Shown in pieces: positions 54,351 to 64,000 of a DNA stretch of 64,000 bases (its first letter is position 1; each line of letters starts with the position of its first letter). The DNA comes from Hydractinia symbiolongicarpus (Eukaryota > Cnidaria > Hydrozoa > Anthoathecata > Hydractiniidae), in contig NC_079878.1 in the NCBI RefSeq assembly GCF_029227915.1, forward strand, positions 17,548,001 through 17,612,000, given 5' to 3'. The translations under genes were made by a program, and so were the position numbers. The notes below the pieces were generated by a model, which did no database searches, had not been told where the DNA came from, and was given only the letters and a program-made list of their open reading frames with translations.

Positions 54351-56684
54351 CAGAGCCACCAACAAGTGAGCCAATAACCTTAAAAAAATATATTATTATA
54401 TTAAAAATGAAACTTTAAAATAGAAACTTTGGCCCTCTACTCCATTGAGAAGCAATTAAGTGTGTAGTGTTGACCGAATATCCTCCGGCATGTCTCTCTA
54501 TGGTAAGGTCAAAGTTATCGACCCAAAAAAAGGTTGGTGCCACTTTGTCGTTTGTGATAGGTTTAATTGGCAAAAGATCTTTTTTTGTCATTTGCAACAT
54601 TGCAACTTCTGCTGCTACTGTTTTGATTTCACATGTTGTGTTGTAAGACATACAGTGGCCTAAATTATGGACAATGTCAATAATTTTTCGCGACCTAGTA
54701 ATGTTGTGGAGTCCTAAGGCTAGTAGGAAATGTTTTTGTTGAATAACTTTTCCACTGGTAATTAAATGAATTAGATCTGCTGCAAGGGATTCAGCTAATC
54801 TTTTCTGCTTTTATAACAATTCTTTTTTATTTCCAAATAATGCTGTGGCAAATGTAATGACTGATGGTGGTTGTTTCCATAAATCTTTGGACAGCTCATT
54901 AGAGGTTGGAGGCCACGGTGGCAGTGGAATGTTCTTGAACCATTTCAACTGTGTCATTCACTAAAGTTTTGGCAGCTCTCTACTATAACTTCATTTTTAC
55001 CCTTTTACAATGTCATCAGTAGAGCTAGAACATACGTATGTGGTTGTCGCTTTATCATCCAAAGGCAAAAGAAACATTCTATCACCAAACTTTGCAATCA
55101 ATCTCTCCTTTAAATAGTATTTGTACCGTTTGTCATTAACGCTTAAGGCATAAGTCTTGTGTAAACACTATAATGAAACTGTTCTCCCTCCATCGATAAC
55201 TTCTTTTATAATTTTGACGACACCATCAAAGTTGCCTTTTTCCTAACAACTTGTCTTCAATTCATTGGCTGCATTCATACCAACTTCGTGTAACGTTACT
55301 TTGAAACCTTCATCTGTTGTAATCCCACTTGTAAATCGATGGGTAAGCGGTATATAGCAATGCTTATGCATTTTAAATTCTTTTGAAATTAGGTCACTAT
55401 CTTTAATCTCATTGAACAGCTCATTCTTTTTTACTTTGGCTGCTGCCTTTAGATCTTTTTTTGCATTGAAAGTAAGAATTTTATGCAGTCCGTATCTTTT
55501 TTGTATTGAACTCTAAACTTATTGCATAACTGGCACTCTTTCGGATAGAGCATTTTAGACGTTCAAGTTGACAACCTAGGATTTTTTCTGCTTAACGAAC
55601 ATTGTGGACTCTCTTCCTGATATCTTTTGTCTCCAACAATGACGGTAAACCTATACAAAACAAAAAAAATTGCTATTAGCAAAACTACAATAATTAAGCT
55701 TTGCACTGAACAATATTGATGCAAACATTTTGTTAAGTGCACTTAAAATTCCAGATTGCTGATGTCCCACATAACATAATAAAAACCATACCTTTTATAA
55801 CACGGCTCTAAATGAACACCATAGATATTGCAGTCAACTTCATTTGGAACAGTATCAACGTGTGGGTGACGATGATCACTTCCCAATTCAATCCTTTTTC
55901 CCTGTGCTTGTAATATATGCTCAATATTCTTTTTAGTCAACTTCTTCATTTGACTGTATTGGGCTGCTTCATTTATATTTATATTTGCTTTTGTTTTTAT
56001 ATTACACAGGACACATGGAAAACAGAATTATATGTTGATATGTAAATACCCTGTATAAATATTAATTAAATAAGTAAAAAAATAAATAAATAAATAATGC
56101 ACAATACATTTAATTCACTCATTTTTTATTATTTTCCTAAAAAAGCAGAACTAAGATAATGAAAGTGTTAACGTAAAAACTAGAAAACTTCCTTCACCAG
56201 TAAACCTCATTAACAGTGATGCAGGAGTGACAACATCATTATGCAAGTTTGGTTGAAAGTTGAGAAGATAAATATTAGAGATAGACAGTAAAGTTCAAGA
56301 AAATAAGTAATTTTTTCAAATATTTTGAGAATTCTGGTCATTTTTCACGTGACAATTCTTGAATTTTTCTAGAGTAAAATTTAGTTAGTTAGGAGATTTT
56401 ATGTGCAATTTCGGGTCTGTTCTTCAAGTATTTAGTGAAATATCGCAGTTTTAGTTGACCTACACCACTTGCAGTTTTTTGTAGACAAGGTTTCCACTAT
56501 CCCTTACATATATGATTATAAAAACTTATAGCAACCTAAATGGCTTGTAAACCATCTCAAAATCCCATTAAAAGTTAGAGCTCCTTGGGATGAGGCACTA
56601 TGGAGATTGGAGTTTATTTTTACATTTTGCAAAATCTTTGTTGCTATTAACGTTTCTCTTTAATAATTACCTTAAGTGTATAAT

Positions 56685-57515
56685 TTTCGCGAGGATTAAT
56701 TTTCGCGATTTTTGGCCAAATTCGCGAAAAATAAGTATTCAAGAAAAGTTTGAAGAAGCCCAATTCGCGAAATTTAATCCTCATTCGTGAAAATAAATCC
56801 ACGCGGAAATTTTAAGAACAACATCTTTTTCTTCGTCTTTTTTTCTTCTTCATAGAATTCTGTAAGTCATGTAGAAGTTTGACTTTTTTGTTTTTGACTC
56901 GTGCTTGCAGTATACATAAATTAATATTTAGTCTCTGAAAGAAAGTTCGAATGTCTTTGCATTCTGCGGGGGTTTTGAGCAGGATCCGTTTTCCTTTTTG
57001 CTTTCGGCTGTACATCAAACTGAACAGTGGCATTAGCATTCTTTATAGTAAAACTACCTGTTAGTACTTAATCTTTTGGTTAACAATAGAGTTTTTGTAC
57101 CATTTCTTCATAACGTTGCAACAGCAAAATGGCCTTTAATACTGGAATGGTGACTGTCACTTCACACACATTTATTTATTTATTCATTTGATTCATCTTT
57201 TTTTGATGGTGAAGCAGATCTGAAATGACATATAGATCTTTAACTTTACTACTACAGCGAATACATAGTTTCTTTTCAAAAGCCATTTATTATTTCTGAC
57301 GTTAAGCCCGCGCTCAATAAAAATTATTTCCTTAAAGTTTGTGATTCGCGAAAATAAACCCTCGCAAAAGATTAGAAAATGGTCAACTCGCGAAAAATTT
57401 GTCCACGCGGAATATTTAGAAAGACCGATTCGCAAAAATTAATCCTCAAGAAATGTACTTTTTTTGACCTCGCAGAAATAAGTCCTTCCAAAATTTGATC
57501 CACTCAAGGTGTATA
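56685..57515. repeat. TTCGCGAAAATTAATCC repeat clusters
   Basis: Two clusters (56685-56810 and 57343-57515) contain TTCGCGA, GGATTAATTTTCGCGA and CCACGCGGAA words about every 25 bp and may be the ends of one 830-bp non-autonomous element. They resemble the TTCGCG element at 5484-5888. Confidence 0.5.
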
Positions 57516-58280
57516 TACCTCATTTCTTTCTGTACAATTGCGCAAGCTCATCATAGACTAAAGCTATATTCGGCAGAACTAATTAACTATATATTCATGA
57601 ATTTCAAAGAGGAATTGTTGAGGCTGAATATTTTTAGTGAGAGATATAGTATTATAGCTCTAAAATCATAACAAATGTGTTATAACAAAAGAAATATAGA
57701 TATATAGTCTAAAAATAACCTTTCGTAACTAATTATGTAAAAAAAATTCCTTCCTCCTGTTTACTTGTGCATATGTATGTAAAATTGACATGTCTTTCTC
57801 TGCAAAATGAAACAAAAATGAAACAAAATCAAGTTTATTCCTCAAGCTGGCTAGCTAATAGTCAGGTAGAAAGGTTACCTGTCTTTCTTCCTTGCTTTCG
57901 CTATTGCCTTTGGGAAAAATAATGAGTTTAGTTTACTAGACTAAGAGTCAGGAGGTGAGAGCTGAAATCTAGGACAAACCCAGTTCTGGGGTCGTCATTG
58001 GGGGAAATCTAACTTTGTAGTTCATTTAAATAGAGCTCCTGTGACGATCCTGTATTTAGTATTTTCCGCACTTAGAAGTAAAGGTTTTCACTGGCTGGTA
58101 AAATGTGCCAAGCACTTTCACACAATGACCCTAAAGGAAAATTTGAGAATGGGATATTATTTGGCATTTGTTTTTGTATAGTGATATGGCTAGTGATATA
58201 AGTATGAAGACAATGTGTTATGGTAATTTAGCCTTGTGGAACCCCCTTTTTGTGGCAATACATGTCCCTAAAGGTCCCAG
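57516..58280. other. No gene recognised
   Basis: AT-rich sequence. The stretch near 57930-58010 (GACTAAGAGTCAGGAGGTGA) might be another old SINE head, but it is too degraded to call. Confidence 0.4.
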
Positions 58281-58400
58281 GGTGCTGTAGGTTAATAGTT
58301 ATAAGTTGCATACTTTGTGCAGGACCCCAGGGTTTAATCACCCTTGACGGTGATTCAATGCAAGTAAATGTTACCATAGCCCCCAAAGTTGACCCCCCCC
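58281..58400 (+). mobile_element. Degenerate SINE copy
   Basis: GTGCAGGACCCCAGGGTTTA, then CCCTTGACGGTGATTCAATG and GTAAATGTTACCATAGCCCC match the head and body of the SINE at 53000-53252 at about three positions in four. The B box is decayed to GGTTTAATCACC. Confidence 0.6.
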
Positions 58401-59641
58401 CACCATGTTAGAGGAATGGGGGATATGGTACACTGAGAATTTTAGCAGTGTCAATTCGACACTAAGAAGAGAGTCATTCGCCAGTGCCTATATCGGCACG
58501 CCTACGAGAGTCTTTTTGATTCTTTTGAAGAGTCATTTGTGAAACTTGCGCGCGAGACATTTTGATTCTTCTGAAGAGTCATTTGTGAAACTTGCGTGGA
58601 GTCATTAAACGTTCATTCCCATTGAGAGTCAATCAACTAGACTTATTTGAAGAGTCAAAATGACTCTTCATTCGACATAAGAATAAGTAAGCATTAAAGT
58701 TGATCAATATTTATATTTCACACTTTTTAAATTTTTTTACAGTTTTCTAATTTTAACATGTTATAAAAATTTGTTCAAAATATATACAAAAATGTTAAAA
58801 AGTATTAAATATTTTCTTATATTTCAGTTAAGCACAGTTTTCATATTTTGACACATGTTGTAAAAATTCGTTCAAAATATATACAAAAATGTTAAAAAGT
58901 ATTAATATTTTTAATACTTTACTTTACAGTTAATTTTTATTTTTTATTTTTCAGTTAGCACAGTTTTCCTATTTTAACAGATAGATGTTGTAAAAATTAG
59001 TTCAAAATATATACAAAATATATACAAGAATATATATAAAAATCTATTAATTTTTTTTTTTATTTTTCAGGTAAGCACAGTTTTCTTGTTTAAAATATAT
59101 ACAAAAATGTTAAAACGTATTAAATATTTTTTTTTTTTTTTCAGTTAAGCAACCAAGTGTTGGAATAGTAAATTTTTAAGCAACCTTTAGCGCTTTGTAC
59201 CTAGCAACTATAAAAAGTAAAGAAAGCTTTTATTAAAAAGTAAATTTCATTAAACTAAAGTTACCCTGATAGTGTTAATAAAAGATAAATTATAAATCAT
59301 AAGCATCTGTTAAGCGAATAATAAAATTATCAAAAAAATAAGCACCTGAGTGCTGGGCCAAACCTTACTTGCTTATTGAAAAGTGTAAATAAATAAAGTC
59401 CTTTAAAATATATTATAAAAATGTTCTACATAAATTTGAAAAAAAAAACATCAAGCAATATTATCCTTTCTTTTTAAAACATGAAGTAGGGATTAACTTC
59501 CAAACTTTGTTCAACACTAATAAACATCAATGTTGAATCCAAGTTTGTTTCTTATAAATATAAATTCTTATAAAATCTTTTTTAAATAAATATAAAGTAC
59601 AAGAAATATAATTAATTACACTTGAACCTATTGATTAATGA

Positions 59642-61047
59642 TTAATCATTGTGCAAATTCAGGACATCTTTTTGAAAAAATGTTAATGTGGCAGTCAGGT
59701 TCTTAGGACAACATAAATTAAAAAGATATAACGATGCCAGATAAACTTGAAAGGCAGAAATGAATTCTGAACACTCTGCTACAATGCATCCATCTACGAC
59801 AACCTTGAACTGTTTGTCCAAAGCGACTTCAACGATTGTGATCACCTCACTGGCACACATTATTTGAGGTTCTCTCTTAACGTCAAAATTGGAGAACAAT
59901 GACTTAGCATCATCCCTCAGTAGTGCCGGGACAAGGATGATTGCCAACGATCCCAAAGAAGCTAAAAGCAGATGAGTAACATATACATAAAAAAATAATG
60001 TATGAAGTAAAAAAAATCACAAATACTTTATTCGGAGAAACTTTTGCTGGTCCAAAAACCCACAAATTCTTTTGGATAAACATCCACGACACTACAACTT
60101 TGATGACAAACAATGACTTTTACCTTTATCAGTTTTCTCAGTGATTGTATCAATTGCTGACATTAACGAATCAACCCGGAATGTCTTTGGTGGTGATAAT
60201 TTCAAAATTGTTTTAACCTTTGTTTCCGAAAAATATTCAGACCACATAACTGGTAGATCGAAGTAAGTAAGACGGTTGGATTCATCCATTAGCTAAAGTA
60301 TAAAAGAAGAATGAAATTTGATAAAGCATTATCTCTACAAGTAGAATACTATGGATCATATCTACCAGCTAAGATCTACTGTTTTGATTACTTTAAAACA
60401 AACAGTAACATAATGACGTTTACCTGTACAGGATCAACCAGAATTGGATATTCATCAAATATATTAGCAACACTTTTTGACATATTAAGTATTTCAGCTC
60501 AACGCAATGGAAAAGTTTTGTCCAAAGCTGTTTTGATGACTGTTTTCTGTTATATGGATGAATATTTGCTTGTTGCGTTAATTTTTCTTTGTATATATTA
60601 AGTGTTCGCTCATCTTCCCCATCTGGGCTAGTGGGGTTAAAATTACTGACACCCCAAACGTTGGTTATTGCATATTGTAAGAATTACAGTCTCTTGCTCA
60701 TCACAAACTTCTTCATTTGAACTGTCATTATTTAATATATTTTGTGTAGTATGAATATCTTTAACATTATCAACAAATTGCACAAATTTAGAATAAAATT
60801 CCATGTGACTTTTTCTTATATGTCTTCTAAAACTTTTTTCATTTTTGAACTTGCTAAAGCAACCTAAAATTCCACATTTCACAGAAAAGTTTGAATCTAT
60901 TGAGTGAAAGTTCCATAACTGCTTGATAAGCCAGCTACAACTAACAGTATTATATCCACATTCAAATTGACAATAAAACTTCATTTCTAAAAATCTATCC
61001 AAAAACCTTCTTTCTTGAAAAAGTTTAGCGATGCTAGCAGAGCACAA
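59642..61047 (-). CDS. Spliced SAMD3-like protein with C2H2-type N-terminus
   Basis: Exon 1 (60643-61047) encodes CQFECGYNTVSCSWLIKQLW and CGILGCFSKFKNEKSFRRHI, a pair of C2H2-like fingers. Exon 2 (about 60425-60547, acceptor ATATAACAG, donor GTAAAC) encodes SKSVANIFDEYPILVDPVQ and has one in-frame TGA near 60498. Exon 3 (about 60122-60294, acceptor TATACTTTAG, donor GTAAAA) reads LMDESNRLTYFDLPVMWSEY. Exon 4 (59642-59954, acceptor CTGCTTTTAG) reads ASLGSLAIILVPALLRDD to FFQKDVLNLHND. The frame is consistent across the joins of exons 2-4. It resembles the multi-exon SAMD3-like genes that are repeated in cnidarian and fish genomes. Its place inside a terminal-repeat element suggests a transposon gene, possibly the transposase or an accessory. 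No DDE triad is evident. Confidence 0.58.
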
Positions 61048-61420
61048 AGAACATTAGTTTCTTTTGTTTATTCCGCGTGCTTTATTTTAATTGGCTTAAA
61101 CGAGTTCCTTTGGTTTACTTATTTATTTAATTTTTTTTAATTAGAGATTGATCTCTCCACCTTGTGGATAATACAAAATACTTTGTTATTTTTCTCTTCT
61201 TTTCTTAACTTCAATACTTGTCTAAATAATATTATTCTAAAACTGTTTGAATGTTTTAATATAATAGGTCTATTCTGGAGCTGAGTTTTTTTGTATCCAA
61301 ACATTCTCTGTAAAGTCTCTATACAGGAGAATTTTTCGGCCATGTGACGGCAAAATCCCACGGCTACGGGTTATTCAAGTTTTCACATGTTTTTAATTTA
61401 ATCTTGTATTTAATATAATC

Positions 61421-62044
61421 ATGGGATTTTGCCGTGTTTGTAAGCAAATGATAAAAAATTGCTGTATGAAGTATCATATACAGGAACACAAAGATGCTGT
61501 TTCTAAAAGTTGTCACCAATGTCAACAAACATTTCGTGGAAATTATGAACTAAAACAACACGTCTTGACATCTCATGAGGATTTTAGATGCAGTGGTAAA
61601 CAGTGTGACAAAAAATATTGGCTTGGGTATGCACTTAAAAGTGGAACATTCTCCTGTTAATATTATAAACCCTGTGACTGACTCAGTTGAACTTCTTCAA
61701 GATAACTCATTGCGAACTGGAATTTCCCTGTATACTTGCGATATATGCGAGTGAACATTTAAATGGAAGCATAATTTGTTACGACAAAAAATACGGATAA
61801 TGGAAAGTGTTGCAGAAATGAAAATAATGCTAATAAATTATTTTTATGTAAATTTTGTGTTCCATTAAAGAGGTTTAAACAACTTAAATACCTGAAAGAT
61901 CATGTGAAGTCTTTTCATCAAACTACGTCACCAGTAAAAGATGTGAGAAAAATGAATGACTGCTATCCATGTCAGAAGTGCAATAAAAAATTTAAAACAC
62001 GAGCTGAAAGGCTATACCATTTAAAGAAAAATCATATTTCATAA
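61421..62044 (+). pseudogene. C2H2 zinc-finger protein
   Basis: From the ATG at 61421 the frame has CRVCKQMIKNCCMKYHIQEH and CHQCQQTFRGNYELKQHVLT with SH. A shift near 61630 leads into a segment with CDICE then TGA at 61752-61754. A later frame (from 61847) gives LCKFCVPLKRFKQLKYLKDH and CQKCNKKFKTRAERLYHLKK with NH, ending at TAA 62042-62044. At least four fingers of the CxxC...HxxxxH type can be seen. The shifts and stop indicate decay, unless some of them are introns. It is convergent with nothing and divergent from the SAMD3-like gene (370 bp between starts), so the two may share a promoter region. Confidence 0.55.
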
Positions 62045-63316
62045 AAAGCCCTTAATCCAGGGGGAAAACATTGTTAGTGTATTTCTTGTATATATTTTAT
62101 TTCTTATATTATATTTTTATGTCTTATATTATATTTTTATATATTTTGTTCTTATATAGACTATGAAGAAATTCAGGTTGGGTACATTTGGAATTATGTT
62201 CTTAATTTTTGGCAAAATTTCAAACACAACGCAAAGGACCTTCAAAAATTTTGTTGGTGCCATTAAGGGGGACGGGGTCTGTAATTAAAAAAAATCCATT
62301 AAGGATCAGGAAATATCAAAAATTACTTTAGGTGCGTACATTTCATTGACAAAAAAGCCTTAAAATAAAGGAGTGATTGTGCAAATTTTTTTAGGGATTT
62401 GTTAAGAAGGTGAGGGGTCTGACTCTTAATGGCCATATACCGTTGATGACACCTGAAAATTTTTTTTAAAGGCCCCTAAACTAGGTTCATATAAAACTTT
62501 TGGTAAAGGAAATTTTGGAGAAAGAAAATTTTGGTGGCTGTCGAAAAAAGCTTCATTTTAACAGGAATATAATTTGGATTTTTTTTTTCGTACAAGCCCG
62601 ACAACTTTTTTCTCTTAAGAAACACAAAAAGGCTATTGTTAGCTAAAGATCAACATTTTTATATTTTTGTTAACAAAAGGGAAAATAAAACTTGATTGCT
62701 TGCCCTAGTTTACCTGTTACTTTTTACATTTCAACAGCAATTTGATCCATATATGTGCTTTTTTGTTTAATTTTGTGTGATATATAATTTTATAATCATC
62801 CATGGTCATGTTTTTTACACTGGTCTGGAAAGCATCCTGCAAAAAAGAAGTTTCTGTCTTGGCAAAAATTTTAAAGGAACAAAACCTCTATGATTTAACC
62901 CTAAAACTTAACACGATAAAAATGTCCTCATGAAACACTTTCACCTGAAAAATTTGAAAACTATAGGTTTGGCCTATATTTCTCTCTGGGTTGCAATAAT
63001 GTTTTAACTTACCTCAACATTGATGATTGATGATTTGTACTACTTTGTAAGGGTAAAAAATCGCGCACAGCTATTAACTTCCACGCAATAGCAATATGAA
63101 CGTATTTCCTGTGTATGTAATTAGTATAACTATATTTTTGCACAAAACCCTTTGCGAGTAATTTCTATGCAAAGTGTCGCGAAAATTAGTACGCGCAAAA
63201 ATTAGTACAAATAATGTACTCATTGTCTTCTCGTAATTTAGCTGAAAGTCTGGAAACATGTCCGAAAACTAAAAAAGGCAGCACCATGTCCAGATTCTTA
63301 ATAAACATGCAACGAT
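62045..63316. other. Non-coding right arm of the CACTG element
   Basis: AT-rich, with only short open frames. A TTCGCG-like scrap lies near 63160-63210. Confidence 0.4.
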
Positions 63317-63450
63317 TATTTAACGCACAACAATGATTGAACGCACAACAGTCATTGAACGCACAACAATCATTGAACGGACAACAATCATTGAACGCAC
63401 AACAATCATTGAACGCACAACAATCATTGAACGCACAACAATCATTGAAC
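63317..63450. repeat. 18-bp minisatellite, about seven copies
   Basis: The unit is ATTGAACGCACAACAATC with few changes. It lies inside the right arm of the CACTG element, 265 bp from its end. The cysteine-rich open frame across it is only a translation of the repeat. Confidence 0.85.
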
Positions 63451-63737
63451 CCGCACAACTGTGTGCCTGCCAATAGCATGACACTCATTTAAAGGTCATT
63501 TGCTTACAAAAGTTTGTTGATTAAAAGATTGACTCTCTAAAAGGAGTCATGCTAAAGCTCGTATTTAAAGGATTTTTTTAGGGAGTCAATTTGACTCTTA
63601 TAGACAGAGTCATTATAAAAAAACGGGAATTTATTATATTATGATGACTACACGGGAGTCACTTTGACTCTTCCAGGGATTCATGTATTAATGATGACCT
63701 TGAGAGTGTCACTTTGACACTGCTAAAATTCTCAGTG

Positions 63738-64000
63738 TAGCATATACCGTCCTAATTATGTGGTTATCTAAACAAACAGCTCTAGTAACGATCTGGCTAC
63801 TACGCTCACTACATAACTTCATGGTTATGACTATAAGTCATCCCTAAAAACAATTTTGCAAAAATGCCAGTGAACAAGGTGGGTGTTTGCACAGGGTCGA
63901 GCAAAAAAGAAGTCGATTAAAACGTCCGTGATTTGTGTCCTAATTCCGTGATGTGTTTTCCTCAATTTGAGATCCACACCGGAATTATTTTTAAACTCCG
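63738..64000. other. Flank with no feature recognised
   Basis: Sequence outside the CACTG element up to the window edge; nothing can be supported. Confidence 0.5.

Larger units (their letters stand above)
50682..55975 (-). pseudogene. Multi-exon transposon gene with FEN/XPG-like acidic motifs
   Basis: Reading from 55949: LEPCYKR with a GTATGG donor near 55787; an acceptor TTTTGTATAG near 55651 leads into FTVIVGDKRYQ; VTLHEVGMNAANELK and LIAKFGDRMFLLPLDDK near 55080-55310; NELSKDLWKQPPSVITFATA near 54870; VDNFDLTIERHAGGYSVNTT near 54490; LARITIGLGLCTFEDVVFHS near 54260; a MITE at 53574-54006; TVLGFLLDLMRLQIAH; an exon with VIDQRGGQTINTDGKST and a GTAAAA donor near 52732; an acceptor CTTACAG near 52528 into GIRGFAPDPNNVLNW; EANRKIIGRLLSLSTKMNK; EEADRELI near 51420; GDTDTLVLAL near 51330; and FHAFTSNDYVSVFFRKGKK near 51140-51193. 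The last three motifs have the order of FEN/XPG nuclease acidic motifs. Several stops and A-run frameshifts make it a pseudogene. Family unnamed to me. Confidence 0.6.
50241..56565. mobile_element. 6.3-kb DNA transposon with about 260-bp inverted repeats
   Basis: Sequence 50241-50503 and the reverse complement of 56306-56565 match closely, including CTCCTAACTAACTAAATTTT, GGTCTGTTCTTCAAGTATT (in the right copy) and TTCTCAAATATTTGAAAAAA. Between them lies one minus-strand multi-exon gene (50682-55975). The exact outer ends are uncertain because similarity fades near TTTTGAGATG, and no target duplication could be fixed. A MITE and a SINE are inserted inside. Confidence 0.75.
58431..63737. mobile_element. 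5.3-kb DNA transposon, CACTGAGAA termini
   Basis: CACTGAGAATTTTAGCAGTG plus TCA at 58431-58453 is repeated exactly in inverse at 63715-63737, with TA on both outer sides. Several GAGTCA/TGACTC words with short spacers (AGAGTCAAAATGACTC, GGAGTCACTTTGACTC) lie just inside both ends, as subterminal repeats do in CACTA/Chapaev-like elements. Inside are a spliced minus-strand gene and a plus-strand zinc-finger gene. CACTG ends with a TA duplication do not fit a standard family exactly, so I leave the superfamily open. Confidence 0.8.

Noticed and set aside
63186-63488. Open frame with repeated CAFNDC hexapeptides, resembling a cysteine-rich repeat protein
   Set aside because: It follows exactly from the 18-bp minisatellite, and there is no signal peptide or other domain.

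Overview
The window looks like a stretch of an AT-rich metazoan genome, most plausibly a cnidarian. The evidence is spliced exons with GT-AG borders, tRNA-derived SINEs, long microsatellites and a dense nested mixture of element families I associate with cnidarian genomes: Polinton/Maverick, Helitron, CR1-like LINE, Penelope-like and several cut-and-paste families. No bacterial operons, rRNA genes, intact tRNA genes or CRISPR arrays are visible. All family names come from motif recognition by eye; no search was run.

Layout. 1-3473 is the right end of one Polinton (PolB gene plus terminal repeat). 3474-20970 is mostly non-coding: inverted-repeat elements, minisatellites, a LINE 3' scrap at 9617-9900, and three phase-1 exons of a secreted WAP-type protein gene on the minus strand (12788-14636). 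21145-25785 is a decayed Helitron whose reading frame opens with a 2A-like peptide, a cysteine-protease-like domain and a basic 16-residue repeat, then a HUH/Y2 Rep domain and a truncated Pif1-type helicase. 26205-26656 is a very long TCA microsatellite. 27337-28020 is the GIY-YIG end of a Penelope-like element. Two exons coding a C-terminal SAM domain (28358-28789) lie 74 bp from the next insertion.

28863-47993 is the centrepiece: a 19.1-kb Polinton with both terminal inverted repeats (about 400 bp each, nearly identical). It carries about 16 tightly packed genes: a SAP/DUF4116 repeat protein, membrane and coiled-coil proteins, a likely capsid protein, a retroviral-type integrase (D,D-35-E), a BRO-N/MSV199 protein, a zinc-repeat HNH nuclease and protein-primed DNA polymerase B. 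The packaging ATPase and the maturation protease usual for Polintons are not recognisable although almost no space is left unexplained. The terminal repeats reach into the coding sequence of both outermost genes, so these share promoter and N-terminus. Several genes have the same TATATAATAAA-type box just before the ATG. A CR1-like LINE (35315-38957) is inserted in the capsid gene. Many genes are broken by frameshifts or stops, so this is a dead copy of a probably recent element.

48475-48840 encodes an F-box protein. 50241-56565 is a second transposon type with about 260-bp inverted repeats around a broken multi-exon gene whose acidic motifs resemble FEN/XPG-type nucleases. It has itself been hit by a small MITE and a SINE. 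58431-63737 is a third type with 23-bp perfect terminal repeats beginning CACTGAGAA and flanking TA, carrying a spliced SAMD3-like/C2H2 gene and a separate C2H2 zinc-finger gene. The last 260 bp hold nothing I can recognise.
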